Below, piece by piece: positions 25,856-35,564 of a stretch of DNA of 64,000 nt. The stretch's first letter is position 1; each line of letters starts with the position of its first letter. The translations under genes and the position numbers were made by a program. This stretch comes from Saprospiraceae bacterium (lineage in GTDB: Bacteria; Bacteroidota; Bacteroidia; Chitinophagales; Saprospiraceae), in contig JANQWK010000065.1 of assembly GCA_030729925.1 (NCBI GenBank), positions 23,656 to 87,655 of the forward strand, given 5' to 3'. The notes under the pieces are model-generated. The model searched no databases. It worked only from the letters and a program-made list of their open reading frames with translations, and had not been told where the DNA came from.

Positions 25856-27904
25856 ATGAAAGTACACCGCGACCTAAACCACATTCCGGCCTTCAAGAAC
25901 GCTGTCATCACGATCGGATCATTCGACGGGGTGCACTTGGGCCACAAGCGCATTTTGCGGAAGATTACCCAACTGGCTGCAGACATTGGAGGAGAAAGTG
26001 TTGCCATTACCTTCGATCCCCACCCCAGGCTGGTTGTCTATCCGCAGGCCAACGACCTTCAGCTGATTACCACCACGGAAGAAAAGATCCGGTTGATGGC
26101 TGATACGGGTATAGACCATCTGGTCGTCGTGCCCTTTACCATTGAATTTTCGCAGCTCAATCCGGATGAATACATAGAAAAATTTATTGTCCGACATTTT
26201 AAGCCGGCCTATATCGTCATTGGGTATGACCATCGTTTTGGGAGTAACCGACAGGGGGACATCAACTACCTGAAATGGCATGGTAAGGCATCCGGTTATG
26301 ATGTCATTGAAATATCCCGGCAGGAAGTGGACGATATTGGGATTAGTTCTACGAGGATCCGGTTGGCGCTGGCCGCCTGTGATATTCCGAAGGCCAACAA
26401 ACTATTGGGGCACCATTACAGCATTACGGGAAGGGTCGTTCCAGGCGACAGGATAGGCAACCAACTTGGATTCCCGACCGCCAATCTGCAATTGGACAGT
26501 CCACATAAGCTCATCCCGCCGGACGGGATTTATGCTTGTTTGGTTTGCCACGACCACCAACACTACCGGGGGATGCTGTATATCGGTAAGCGCCCAAGTA
26601 TCCGCGATGGCGGCAACAAGGTTATTGAGGTCAATATATTCGATTTCAACCAGCAGATTTATGGCGACCTGTTGCGGGTAGAGCTCATTGAGCACCTGCG
26701 CAAAGACATGACCTTTCCTTCTTTGGAAGCCTTGAAAATTCAACTTAACAAAGACAGAGAAACCACCCGGGAAGTATTTGAATATCGGTCGAGGCAGGCA
26801 GAAGAAGTGGCTGTCCTACCGGAAAAACCTTTCAGCGCTTCGGTAGTATTGCTCAACTTCAACGGGCTCAAGCACCTGCGGGAATTCCTGCCCAGGGTAC
26901 TTGAAACGCTGCCTCCGGAAGTTCCCCTTGTGGTTGCAGACAATGGCTCGACAGACAAATCCGTTGCTTTTTTGCAACAGCACTACCCCGACATTCGGTT
27001 GATTGAATTGGGGCATAACTATGGTTTTGCCAAGGGCTACAACCTGGCCTTGCACCATTTGGACGACGATTGTTACGTGCTCCTCAACAGTGACATTGAG
27101 CCTTCCGAAAACTGGCTCAGTCCATTGTTGGAAGCCATGCAGGACAATCCCCGGCTGGCAGCCTGTCAGCCCAAAATAAAATCCCTCAAAAACCCGGCCT
27201 TATTTGAATACGCCGGGGCAGCGGGGGGGTGGATAGATGTATTGGGCTACCCCTTTTGTCGGGGCAGGATCTTTGACCACTGCGAAGCCGACGAGGGGCA
27301 ATACGAAGACACCACAGAGATATTCTGGGCAAGTGGCGCTGCCATGTGTGTGCGGGGCAGTTTGTTTCAGGAAGTAGGCGGATTTGACCCGGATTACTTT
27401 GCTCATTCGGAAGAAATAGACCTTTGCTGGCGCCTCAAACGAGCGGGGTATCGCATAGAAGTCGTGCCAAATTCGGTGGTCTATCACCTCGGCGGGGGCA
27501 CGCTCAACTATCAAAGTCCTTTCAAGACCTATCTCAACTTCCGCAACAGTCTGTACAGCCTTGTCAAAAACGAAGCCTTTTTCCGATTGATCTGGATTTT
27601 GCCGCTTCGACTCGTGCTAGACGGGGTAGCCGGCCTTTTGTTCCTCTCGCAGGGCAAATGGCCGCACATCAAAGCCATCATTGACGCACACTGGACTTTT
27701 TTTCCGCGTTTGCCCAAATTGTGGCAGCAGCGGCAGGTCCTTCGCGCCAAAATCAGACAAATCAGGCAGAACGAGGCACCGAACCTTTCCACAGGAAGAT
27801 ATTCACGAAGCATCGTATGGGATTATTACGTGCGCGGAAGAAAACAATTTTCACAACTAACCACAAAAAAAGCGCAACAAACCCAAGCCTATGAAAAAGC
27901 CTGA
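25856..27904 (+). CDS. ribF: Fusion of riboflavin kinase/FAD synthetase (RibF) with a GT2 glycosyltransferase
   Basis: 682-residue single frame. Residues 1 to about 308 are complete RibF: the nucleotidyltransferase motif GSFDGVHLGH (21-30), AITFDPHP, GYDHRFG, ISSTRIR, then the flavokinase RVVPGDRIGNQLGFPTANL with PPDGIYAC and HLRKDMTF. It makes FMN and FAD in the cytoplasm. From about residue 326 a family 2 glycosyltransferase follows: ASVVLLNFNG, VADNGSTDKS, VLLNSDIEP, FWASGAAMCVRGSLF, HSEEIDLCWRLKRAGY, then a hydrophobic C-terminal stretch (LIWILPLRLVLDGVAGLLFL). No stop or good start separates the halves. The 3' end overlaps the next gene by 14 bases. Confidence 0.9.
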   Translation: MKVHRDLNHIPAFKNAVITIGSFDGVHLGHKRILRKITQLAADIGGESVAITFDPHPRLVVYPQANDLQLITTTEEKIRLMADTGIDHLVVVPFTIEFSQLNPDEYIEKFIVRHFKPAYIVIGYDHRFGSNRQGDINYLKWHGKASGYDVIEISRQEVDDIGISSTRIRLALAACDIPKANKLLGHHYSITGRVVPGDRIGNQLGFPTANLQLDSPHKLIPPDGIYACLVCHDHQHYRGMLYIGKRPSIRDGGNKVIEVNIFDFNQQIYGDLLRVELIEHLRKDMTFPSLEALKIQLNKDRETTREVFEYRSRQAEEVAVLPEKPFSASVVLLNFNGLKHLREFLPRVLETLPPEVPLVVADNGSTDKSVAFLQQHYPDIRLIELGHNYGFAKGYNLALHHLDDDCYVLLNSDIEPSENWLSPLLEAMQDNPRLAACQPKIKSLKNPALFEYAGAAGGWIDVLGYPFCRGRIFDHCEADEGQYEDTTEIFWASGAAMCVRGSLFQEVGGFDPDYFAHSEEIDLCWRLKRAGYRIEVVPNSVVYHLGGGTLNYQSPFKTYLNFRNSLYSLVKNEAFFRLIWILPLRLVLDGVAGLLFLSQGKWPHIKAIIDAHWTFFPRLPKLWQQRQVLRAKIRQIRQNEAPNLSTGRYSRSIVWDYYVRGRKQFSQLTTKKAQQTQAYEKA

Positions 27905-28628
27905 GCTGATCCATCTCGATGACGCCATTGCTGTCGTCAACAAACCGGCTGACTTTCTCAGCATTCCGGATCGCTTTCAGGCAGACAAGCCCAATGTGGC
28001 GGACTGGTTGAGGGGGAAAATCGGGGAAGTATTTACCGTTCACCGGCTCGACAAAGACACCAGCGGGGTGATCTGTTTTGCACGGACGGCAGAAGCTCAC
28101 CGGCAGCTTTCGGTTCAATTTGAGGGACGGATCGCCAAAAAAATCTATTTGGCCTTGGTAGATGGACAGGTAGAACAAGAAAGTGGCGACATAGACCTGG
28201 CCATAGCTCACGACCCACTGAAGCCAGGGCGCATGGTCATCAACAAAAAAGGCAAGCCTGCTTTGAGTCACTATACCTGTAAAGAGCGGTTCCAGCATTT
28301 CACGCTGTTGGAAGTAGCCATTCACACGGGCAGAACCCACCAGATCCGCGTTCATTTAGCGGCTATTGGGCATCCGCTTGCCGTAGATCCCTTCTATGGA
28401 AAGCGGACGGAGTTGTTTCTCTCGGAAATCAAAAGAAGGAATTTCCGCTTGGGCAAAGAAGAAGTAGAGCAACCCATAATGAGCCGCACCCCTTTGCATG
28501 CTTGGGAGCTGGGCATCGTACACCCTGAAACAGGTCTGACGCAACATTTTCAGGCACAACCGCCCAAAGACATGGAAGCGCTGCTCAAGCAATTGGGCAA
28601 GTGGGACAGACCCAATGATATCTTATAA
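27891..28628 (+). CDS. RluA-family 23S rRNA/tRNA pseudouridine synthase
   Basis: 245 residues. VNKPADFLSIP and VHRLDKDTSGVICFA (catalytic Asp about residue 54) identify the RluA family; HTGRTHQIRVHLAAIGHPLAVDPFYG is the second landmark. There is no S4 domain, so it is a short RluA-type enzyme; the target uridine cannot be told. It starts 14 bases before the end of the RibF-GT2 gene, so translation is probably coupled. Confidence 0.92.
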   Translation: MKKPELIHLDDAIAVVNKPADFLSIPDRFQADKPNVADWLRGKIGEVFTVHRLDKDTSGVICFARTAEAHRQLSVQFEGRIAKKIYLALVDGQVEQESGDIDLAIAHDPLKPGRMVINKKGKPALSHYTCKERFQHFTLLEVAIHTGRTHQIRVHLAAIGHPLAVDPFYGKRTELFLSEIKRRNFRLGKEEVEQPIMSRTPLHAWELGIVHPETGLTQHFQAQPPKDMEALLKQLGKWDRPNDIL

Positions 28629-28642
28629 TCTATGCTCCGCTC

Positions 28643-30325
28643 ATGAAGAACAACGCAATACGCCCCTATCTGATCATTGCCGCGCTTGCGGGTATCTTCT
28701 TTCTACCCTGGCTGGGAGGGGTGCATCTCTTTGACTGGGACGAAATCAACTTTGCCGAAATTGCCCGGGAGATGGTTATTTCGGGCAACTACACGGGAGT
28801 GACCATTGACTTTCAGCCATTTTACCAAAAACCGCCCCTGTTTTTTTGGTTACAAGCGGCCGCCATGCACCTGTTTGGCATTGGAGAATATGCATCGAGA
28901 TTTCCCAATGCCATTGCGGGCATCATAACGTTGCTTTTGCTTTACCATTTGGGAAAAAAGCACTTTGACGCGCTCACGGGCTGGTTGTGGGCGGGAGCCT
29001 ATTTTGGATCGGTACTGCCTTTTTTATACTTCAAATCGGGGATCATAGATCCGGTATTCAACCTCTTCATCTTTTTGGGTTTGTACGCCCTGATTCGTTT
29101 CCACTGGCAAAAATCGGGGATGCTCCCTGGCGGGAAAAACAACACCTGGCTGCTTTGGGGCGGGTTATCAGTCGGGCTGGCCATATTGACCAAGGGGCCG
29201 GTGGCTTTTCTGATTATTGGATTGGTATTGGGTGTCTATTGGATCTATCAGCGCTTTAGGATGTACATCAACATACCGGAGTTTTTAGGTTTTTCGCTGG
29301 CGGCAGCGGGTGTCACCCTCACTTGGTTTGGGATAGAGACCTTGGCCAATGGCTCTGAATTTGTTGTGGAATTTACCCGATATCAGTACCGACTGCTGTC
29401 CACTCCGGATGCGGGTCACAAGGGATTCCCGCTATACCATGCGGTGGTATTGCTGGTTGGCTGTTTTCCGGCATCCCTGTTTATCTTTCCTTCATTTCGA
29501 AAATCCTTTGCAAAGGAACTCCCTAAACATCAAGCTGACCTCATCCGCTGGATGAAAATCCTGTTTTGGGTAGTATTGATCCTCTTTTCCATTGTGCAAT
29601 CCAAGATTGTACACTACTCATCATTAGCTTACTTCCCTTTAACCCTCCTTGCGGCAGTAGTCATCCGGAAAATTATCCGGGAGCAATCGGCCATCCCCAA
29701 GGGATTGCGAGTGGGTTTGACAGGAATAGCAACCCTGTATATGATTGTCATTACGGGAGTTGCGCTATTGGGCAAGCGGGGTACCGAAGCCTTGGCACCC
29801 TATATTTCCGACCCCTTTGCCGTGGCCAACCTCGCTGCGGAAGTACGCTGGTCGGGTTGGGAATGGACGCCTGCACTGTGGCTATTGGTGGTGCTCCTTG
29901 TTTTTTTCCGGTTTACCGGAGCAGGTCGGCACTTGGCTGCCTTCCGATGGCTCTTCCTGTCCACTGCCCTATTTACCCTCATTACCCTTGTCTTTTTTGT
30001 CAGGCGCATCGAAGGCTATTCGCAACGAGCTGCCCTGGAATACTTCTCTCAGCTTGCCGGGGAGGACTGTTACCTTCAGCCAGTAGGCTATAAAAGCTAT
30101 GCCCACTTGTTTTATGGAGAGGCAATGCCTGGCAAACGGTCGGAAGCCAGGGATCAGGAATGGCTGCTCACCAGTCCGGATTTGGACAAAACCGCCTATT
30201 TTATCACCAAGGTTCACAAAACGAAAGACTTAGCTCCCTATCCCGAGCTGGAAAAGGTGGGAGAAAAAAACGGATTTGTACTGTTTAGGAGGAAAGCTCA
30301 CACAAAAAACCTCGGAAAAACATAG
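28643..30325 (+). CDS. ArnT/PMT-like GT39 membrane glycosyltransferase
   Basis: 560-residue polytopic protein with about ten to twelve hydrophobic segments. The first loop carries the GT-C motif FDWDEINFAEIAREM (Asp-x-Glu), followed by FYQKPPLFFWLQAAAMHLFGIGEYASRFP, the classic start of dolichyl-phosphate-mannose/ArnT-like transferases. It would transfer a sugar from a polyprenyl-phosphate donor on the periplasmic face to lipid A, protein or another acceptor. Together with the GT2 half of the RibF fusion, which may make a polyprenyl-linked sugar, this hints at a small glycosylation operon (inference). Confidence 0.85.
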   Translation: MKNNAIRPYLIIAALAGIFFLPWLGGVHLFDWDEINFAEIAREMVISGNYTGVTIDFQPFYQKPPLFFWLQAAAMHLFGIGEYASRFPNAIAGIITLLLLYHLGKKHFDALTGWLWAGAYFGSVLPFLYFKSGIIDPVFNLFIFLGLYALIRFHWQKSGMLPGGKNNTWLLWGGLSVGLAILTKGPVAFLIIGLVLGVYWIYQRFRMYINIPEFLGFSLAAAGVTLTWFGIETLANGSEFVVEFTRYQYRLLSTPDAGHKGFPLYHAVVLLVGCFPASLFIFPSFRKSFAKELPKHQADLIRWMKILFWVVLILFSIVQSKIVHYSSLAYFPLTLLAAVVIRKIIREQSAIPKGLRVGLTGIATLYMIVITGVALLGKRGTEALAPYISDPFAVANLAAEVRWSGWEWTPALWLLVVLLVFFRFTGAGRHLAAFRWLFLSTALFTLITLVFFVRRIEGYSQRAALEYFSQLAGEDCYLQPVGYKSYAHLFYGEAMPGKRSEARDQEWLLTSPDLDKTAYFITKVHKTKDLAPYPELEKVGEKNGFVLFRRKAHTKNLGKT

Positions 30326-30375
30326 AGATATGTAAAGTTTTTGTTATCATTGAGTTGGAGAAAAATTAAAAAATC

Positions 30376-32181
30376 ATGGCATTTTTTCGTGTAAGCTCAA
30401 GGATGTTATTTCCTTGTTTGGTATTGCTCCTTGGCTGCCAAGTCAATCAGCAATCCTCAGATGAAGATGTGCGACGATCTTTAGATACGCTCAAAGTCAA
30501 AATAGCAACGCTTACAACCAGTAACCTGGATTCAGCCCTTCACTACAGTAACCTTGCCATTCGGTTCATACAAGACAATCAACTTGGCAACAACGAGCTA
30601 CTATATCTACAACTGCGTCGAAGTGAGCTGTTCGACCAGATGGGTTTACGCGATTCTGCGGAACAGACCATCGCTATAACCGAAGTCTTGTTACAATCGC
30701 AGGAGGATCCCTACCAAAAAGCGATAATGAATTTTTGCAAAGGCATCCATTTGTTTGCTGCCGATCAATACCAGGATGCGGAGATTTACCTCCAGGAAGC
30801 CGGAGCCTATTTTTTGCAAAACCCTAAGGAGCCCAAAGCGGGAAAAGTATTCCAAGAGCTGGCTAATTTTTATACCAAAACAGGGCAATTGACCAGGGCA
30901 CATGACTTTTTATTGAAAGCTGCTGCTCATTTTTCCAGCATTCGGGATGCTGATGGGGTTCTGGCTGCCAACATCCAGCTTGCGACCATTTTCAGACAAC
31001 AGGAACTACAGGCGGAACTTTCGGGTCTTCTGGAAGAGATACTATCTTCGCTGCAACAAACCGGGGCAGCAACAATTACCTACACCCAGTTGCAGCAATT
31101 GGGCTTTGCCGCAGCGGAAGCCCTCCCTGACTCGGCCTTGGCTTGGCAGCAAGTAGCCGCCCGGGAAGCCCTTCAGGCCGGGGACACTGTCAGTTATTAC
31201 CTTTCTCTGACCCATATCAACGCGATTGTCCCGGATCAAAACAAACTGGAAGAAGCTGCCGCTTACTTTGACAAGACAGATCACCCATCTCATTTTATAC
31301 TGGCATCCAGTAACTTAGGTAAGCTGTTGCTCGAAAAAAACGAGCTGGATAGCGCTAAAAGCTGGTTAGACCGGGCGCTGGAACACGCCACAGCGTTGGA
31401 GAATCCGGTTGAACAGATTCCTGTATTGACTGCGTTGCAACAATGGTACCTCAGAGCTGGCAAAAAAGAGCTATTTGGAAAAACCCAAGACAACATTCAA
31501 GACCTCAAGCAGGACTTAGCTCAAAAAAACGCAGCCACTACGCTGGAATTTTTAGAAAAAGCACAGTTGCTGGAGCAAGTTAACCATCAGAAAACCCTGC
31601 TTGCGACCAAACTGGAGCAACAGCAACGAAAAATCAGGTTTAGAAATGGCTTAATCCTGGCAATGGGCTTGGGTGTATTCATCCTGGGCATCGGAGCTCA
31701 AAAAGTTTACCAGGCGGCGCAGCGCAAAAAAATAGCCATGCAGGTATTATTGGAGTCTTACAAAACAGAACTCCTGCATTTGACCACTGCCCGGAAAAGC
31801 GAGCCACAAACTACCAAACCTGGAGGTGCTGAATTAAAAAAGAAATTGCTGGTGTTATTTGAGCAGAGAAAGATCTTCCTTCAGCCAGGACTTAAGGTGG
31901 AAGAGGTTACGGAAGAACTTGGAATCTCCTACAAAGACTTCAACCAGCTCCTTAAAGAAGAATACGGCACCAATTTCAAAAATTTCATCAACGCTTTCCG
32001 GGTTGACCATGCCAAGAGCCTGTTGTTGGACCCAAACTATCAACACCTCACCGTTGAGGGTGTAGGACTTGAATCCGGATTTGGAACCAAACAAAGTTTT
32101 TACACGGTTTTTCAGCAAGCACTGGGAGTTAGCCCTGGGGAATATAAAGACATCATTCAGCACAAAACCCAGGCATCGTGA
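30376..32181 (+). CDS. TPR-TM-AraC regulator, copy 1 of 4
   Basis: 601 residues. N-terminal signal with lipobox-like LLGC (MAFFRVSSRMLFPCLVLLLGC), then about 380 residues of paired amphipathic helices resembling TPRs, a membrane helix at about 424-445 (NGLILAMGLGVFILGIGAQ), a short linker, and an AraC-type DNA-binding domain at about 490-595: FLQPGLKVEEVTEELGIS (first HTH) and LTVEGVGLESGFGTKQSFYTVFQ with GVSPGEYK (second HTH). Inferred topology: sensor in the periplasm, HTH in the cytoplasm, no kinase or receiver. The leader TGGAGAAAAATTAAA before the ATG recurs in copy 3. The stop overlaps copy 2 by four bases. Target genes unknown. Confidence 0.85.
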   Translation: MAFFRVSSRMLFPCLVLLLGCQVNQQSSDEDVRRSLDTLKVKIATLTTSNLDSALHYSNLAIRFIQDNQLGNNELLYLQLRRSELFDQMGLRDSAEQTIAITEVLLQSQEDPYQKAIMNFCKGIHLFAADQYQDAEIYLQEAGAYFLQNPKEPKAGKVFQELANFYTKTGQLTRAHDFLLKAAAHFSSIRDADGVLAANIQLATIFRQQELQAELSGLLEEILSSLQQTGAATITYTQLQQLGFAAAEALPDSALAWQQVAAREALQAGDTVSYYLSLTHINAIVPDQNKLEEAAAYFDKTDHPSHFILASSNLGKLLLEKNELDSAKSWLDRALEHATALENPVEQIPVLTALQQWYLRAGKKELFGKTQDNIQDLKQDLAQKNAATTLEFLEKAQLLEQVNHQKTLLATKLEQQQRKIRFRNGLILAMGLGVFILGIGAQKVYQAAQRKKIAMQVLLESYKTELLHLTTARKSEPQTTKPGGAELKKKLLVLFEQRKIFLQPGLKVEEVTEELGISYKDFNQLLKEEYGTNFKNFINAFRVDHAKSLLLDPNYQHLTVEGVGLESGFGTKQSFYTVFQQALGVSPGEYKDIIQHKTQAS

Positions 32182-34028
32182 ATAATTTGCTTCAACTACC
32201 GCGATCCGGCATCTATTGGTTTTGGTTCATTTTCCTGAGCTGGTTTTGTGCAACTTGTAGCCTGTCCACTGAAAATTTAATCCCGGAAAAGGCATCTCCC
32301 TTACCTGCTTCATTGGTAGCCGAGTACCTTCAAGCCAGGGAAACCAATGTTGATGCTGCCTTGACTTACGCTGATTCCATTATCAACTACATCGAAAAAA
32401 ACCAACTTCCTGACTCCCTGCACATATATTACCTTTTTGAAAAAGCAGAGGCCTTGGTTAAAGCAGGAAGGCAAAAAGAAGCACTGAATTTTTTCCTGGA
32501 GGGAAACCTCCTCGCCAGTTTGAGCCAGGACAGCACCCAGATGGCTTTGGCCGCATTACAGCTGGGCAATTATTACAACATCATTTATCAACCCTCGCTT
32601 GCTTTACCTTACACCACTCAAGCTGCTCAGTACTACAAAAACTATCCTTCCAGCCCGGAAACCGCCAAAACCCTCAGTAATTTAGGCAGAGCCTATTTAG
32701 AAGACGGCAACAGTTACAAAGCCCTTGAATTGTTCAACCAGGTAGCCCAAATTCATGAGTCGAATAAGGACAGCCTTAATATAGCCTATAACCTCTCTGA
32801 TATTGGGTACGCTTTGATCCAGCTCCAACAGGAAGAAGCGGGACTCGATGCAACCCGAAGAGGGATCCAGATCGTCGAAGCTTTAAAAAATGCCCCGGAT
32901 GTGGGGATGACGCTTAGCAATCTGGCCTTGAACTACCGGAATTTTCATCCGGATACCGCCATCCTGTACCAGCAAAAGGCCATGGAGCTTACCTTGGAAC
33001 TTGGAGATTCGCTCAACTGGATAGCCTCAAAATTCAATTTCGGAAATGTACTTTATGAGTTCGAAAACTACCCTGATGCCAAGCGAGTTTACCAAGAAGT
33101 ACTTGCATTTTGTCAGGAAAAACAAATTGATCATGGTGTCATGCTGTCCTTCAACGCCTTGGGGACTTTACACCACAAAACAGGACAACAACAAGAGGCC
33201 ATTTCGTTGCTGCAAAAAGCGAATCGCATGATTACTGAGAATAGCGGTTCTACCGCCATCCTCATCCAGAACCTTCAAAGCATTGGAATGGCCCAGCGAG
33301 CACTGGGCAATATCGAGTCGGCTCAAACCATCGAATGGAAAGTAGATAGTCTTCAACGGCAATCGAAATCGCAACAAATCCAAAGCAGCCTGGAATACCT
33401 GGAACAAAATATGGAAGTAGGGCAGGCATTATTTAACCAACAAATGCTGGAAAAGCAAAGCGCTGAAGCAAAAGCCCAACTCATCCGACGCAATGTTATC
33501 CTTGGACTGATTTTAAGTTTTGTTATTGCAGGTCTTCTGCTCTGGTATCGGTGGCGGGTTGAATATCAATCGGGGCAACAAGCCATCAACCGACTCCTTA
33601 ACAAATACGCAAGAGAACTCGAGAAAGAAAAATCAAACGAATCCAACCCGCCGGTGGAAGTTCACTATGCCAAACTTTCACAAGAATTGGTTAACCTCCT
33701 CGAAATCGAAAAAATCTACCTTCAATCCAATTTAAAAACCGAGGATGTACAAGAGCGCCTCCAGATCTCCTACAAAGACCTCAATCACATCCTGAAGTCT
33801 CAATTCCAAACCAGTTTCCCCAATTTGGTCAACCAATATCGCATAAAAACGGCACAACAGCTGTTGGCAGACCCCGACCATGCCAATTTATCCATGGACG
33901 AAATTGCGATTCTCTCCGGCTTCGGCACTCGACAAAATTTTTATAAAACCTTTCAGTTGATTGCGGGAGTGAGTCCGGGCAGCTTTAGGGCCTATTTTCA
34001 GGAAAATTGGCCCCAACATTCTGGATAA
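32178..34028 (+). CDS. TPR-TM-AraC regulator, copy 2 of 4
   Basis: 616 residues from GTG 32178 (GTGA overlap with the copy 1 stop). Hydrophobic signal (YWFWFIFLSWFCATC), well-preserved TPR-like helices at about 100-380 (AKTLSNLGRAYLEDGNSYKALELFNQVAQIHES, ALGTLHHKTGQQQEAISLLQKA), membrane helix at about 439-460 (NVILGLILSFVIAGLLLWYRW), and an AraC domain at about 505-610 (LKTEDVQERLQISYKDLN, ILSGFGTRQNFYKTF, GVSPGSFR). The TPR pattern is clearest in this copy. It shares its architecture and domain order with the other three. Confidence 0.85.
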   Translation: MNNLLQLPRSGIYWFWFIFLSWFCATCSLSTENLIPEKASPLPASLVAEYLQARETNVDAALTYADSIINYIEKNQLPDSLHIYYLFEKAEALVKAGRQKEALNFFLEGNLLASLSQDSTQMALAALQLGNYYNIIYQPSLALPYTTQAAQYYKNYPSSPETAKTLSNLGRAYLEDGNSYKALELFNQVAQIHESNKDSLNIAYNLSDIGYALIQLQQEEAGLDATRRGIQIVEALKNAPDVGMTLSNLALNYRNFHPDTAILYQQKAMELTLELGDSLNWIASKFNFGNVLYEFENYPDAKRVYQEVLAFCQEKQIDHGVMLSFNALGTLHHKTGQQQEAISLLQKANRMITENSGSTAILIQNLQSIGMAQRALGNIESAQTIEWKVDSLQRQSKSQQIQSSLEYLEQNMEVGQALFNQQMLEKQSAEAKAQLIRRNVILGLILSFVIAGLLLWYRWRVEYQSGQQAINRLLNKYARELEKEKSNESNPPVEVHYAKLSQELVNLLEIEKIYLQSNLKTEDVQERLQISYKDLNHILKSQFQTSFPNLVNQYRIKTAQQLLADPDHANLSMDEIAILSGFGTRQNFYKTFQLIAGVSPGSFRAYFQENWPQHSG

Positions 34029-34081
34029 GTTACATAATGGATCATGCTTCTGGAAAGTGGAGAAAATTAAATTAAGTTAAA

Positions 34082-35548
34082 ATGCCAAATCAACTCCTCG
34101 GATTACTTTTTTTCATCCTTCTACCCTTTCGTGGTGAAGCAGCATTCCAGCAAAAACCCGATGAAAACCGGGGCGAAACTCAACAGCACCCGTTGGATCC
34201 CGAGGTCTGTGGATTGTCGTCCGCATTTTCACAGACAGAAGCAGCTCAATACCTTTATGCCCTGGATTGTTTGCAGCGCGCGTTTGATAGGTTCCAAACC
34301 GCTAAGGATAGTGCAAGTATGGCTGCAGCAATTGCCAATACGGCGTATATTCTCAAAGCACTTCAGGGTGACAATCAGGTTCAGGACTTTTACAACCAAG
34401 CCTTATCGCTTCTCCCCGAACACCCCCTACAAGATGTCCCACTTTCAACTTGGTTTCACCTGGCCGCTGTTGCAGATACCTTGCCCCGAGGTCAATATTT
34501 TCGCGACGCAGGCATGCAGTTCGCAACCCAGCAGAAGGATACCTTTTTTCTGGCTCGATTTCTTCACCTCCAGGGAGTAGCCGCCCTTGACAATAAAGAC
34601 ATCGGCGGAGCAGACACCCTGATGCAACAAGGCCTCCTATTGGCACGTGCCAGTTTGGACACCATGCTCATGGGAAAAATTGCGGCTAACCTCGCCTCCA
34701 TTGCCCTGCAACAAAACAATATTTCTGAAGGGCGCAGCTATCTAAACATCTGCCGGAACTTATATGGCAGTAAGCCCATACTGGCTGTCCAACCGGATGT
34801 TCTACAAGCAGAACTACAATTTTATCAGGCTGTTGGCGACCGTCAAAACAGCAAAATTATCGCAGAAAAAATAGACAGTTTCGCCATCCAGTTGAAAAAA
34901 GATCAATTTCAGGCTATCATGGATCTTTCAACCAATGCAAGGGTTCAAGCTACCCTAAGTTGGGAAAATAATTTATTAGAGGCCCAATTGTTGGCACAAA
35001 AAAAACGCCAGTTGCTGCGCTATGCTGTCTTGGGCTGCCTTTTGGTTTGTACTTTGACGCTGTACCGTATTCTCTCCAAGTTTTTGCAGGCCAATAAAGA
35101 AAGACAACAAACACTTCAGGTTTTATTTGATCAATATCGAGAAGAATACCTGGTATCGCTTCAGCAGCATGAACCAGCAATCCAGCAGCCGCAGAACGCT
35201 CCCCTTGAAAACGCACTATATAAACTATTTACAGAAAAAAAAATCTACCTGGATCCTACGCTCAAAGTCAACCAGGTTGCCAAGGAGCTTGGCATCGGAT
35301 ATGACACGCTCAATCAATTGCTGAAAGACACCCAAAAAGGCAATTTCAACCAAATGGTCAATGGGTTTCGCATCGAACACGCCAAAAACCTATTGTCCGA
35401 TACCGGGCAAGAACATTTAACCATAGAAGGCGTGGCGCTCAGTTCGGGCTTTGGAAGCAAGCAACAATTTTACAACACATTTCAGCAATTCGTAGGCATA
35501 AAACCCAATGAATTCAGGAAATTTATGCATAATAATAAGGGATCGTAA
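34082..35548 (+). CDS. TPR-TM-AraC regulator, copy 3 of 4 (short)
   Basis: 488 residues, the shortest copy, about 120 fewer in the sensor part. N-terminal signal MPNQLLGLLFFILLPFRGEA without a lipobox Cys. Helical repeats at about 60-270 (CNTAYILKALQGDN-like and FLHLQGVAALDNKDIGGADTLMQQG), membrane helix at about 313-332 (RYAVLGCLLVCTLTLYRIL), AraC domain at about 385-480 (LKVNQVAKELGIGYDTLN, LSSGFGSKQQFYNTFQ, GIKPNEFR). Its leader GTGGAGAAAATTAAA copies that of the first gene, suggesting duplication with the 5' region. It follows copy 2 by 53 bases. Confidence 0.83.
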   Translation: MPNQLLGLLFFILLPFRGEAAFQQKPDENRGETQQHPLDPEVCGLSSAFSQTEAAQYLYALDCLQRAFDRFQTAKDSASMAAAIANTAYILKALQGDNQVQDFYNQALSLLPEHPLQDVPLSTWFHLAAVADTLPRGQYFRDAGMQFATQQKDTFFLARFLHLQGVAALDNKDIGGADTLMQQGLLLARASLDTMLMGKIAANLASIALQQNNISEGRSYLNICRNLYGSKPILAVQPDVLQAELQFYQAVGDRQNSKIIAEKIDSFAIQLKKDQFQAIMDLSTNARVQATLSWENNLLEAQLLAQKKRQLLRYAVLGCLLVCTLTLYRILSKFLQANKERQQTLQVLFDQYREEYLVSLQQHEPAIQQPQNAPLENALYKLFTEKKIYLDPTLKVNQVAKELGIGYDTLNQLLKDTQKGNFNQMVNGFRIEHAKNLLSDTGQEHLTIEGVALSSGFGSKQQFYNTFQQFVGIKPNEFRKFMHNNKGS

Positions 35549-35564
35549 ATTAAGCAATATACCT

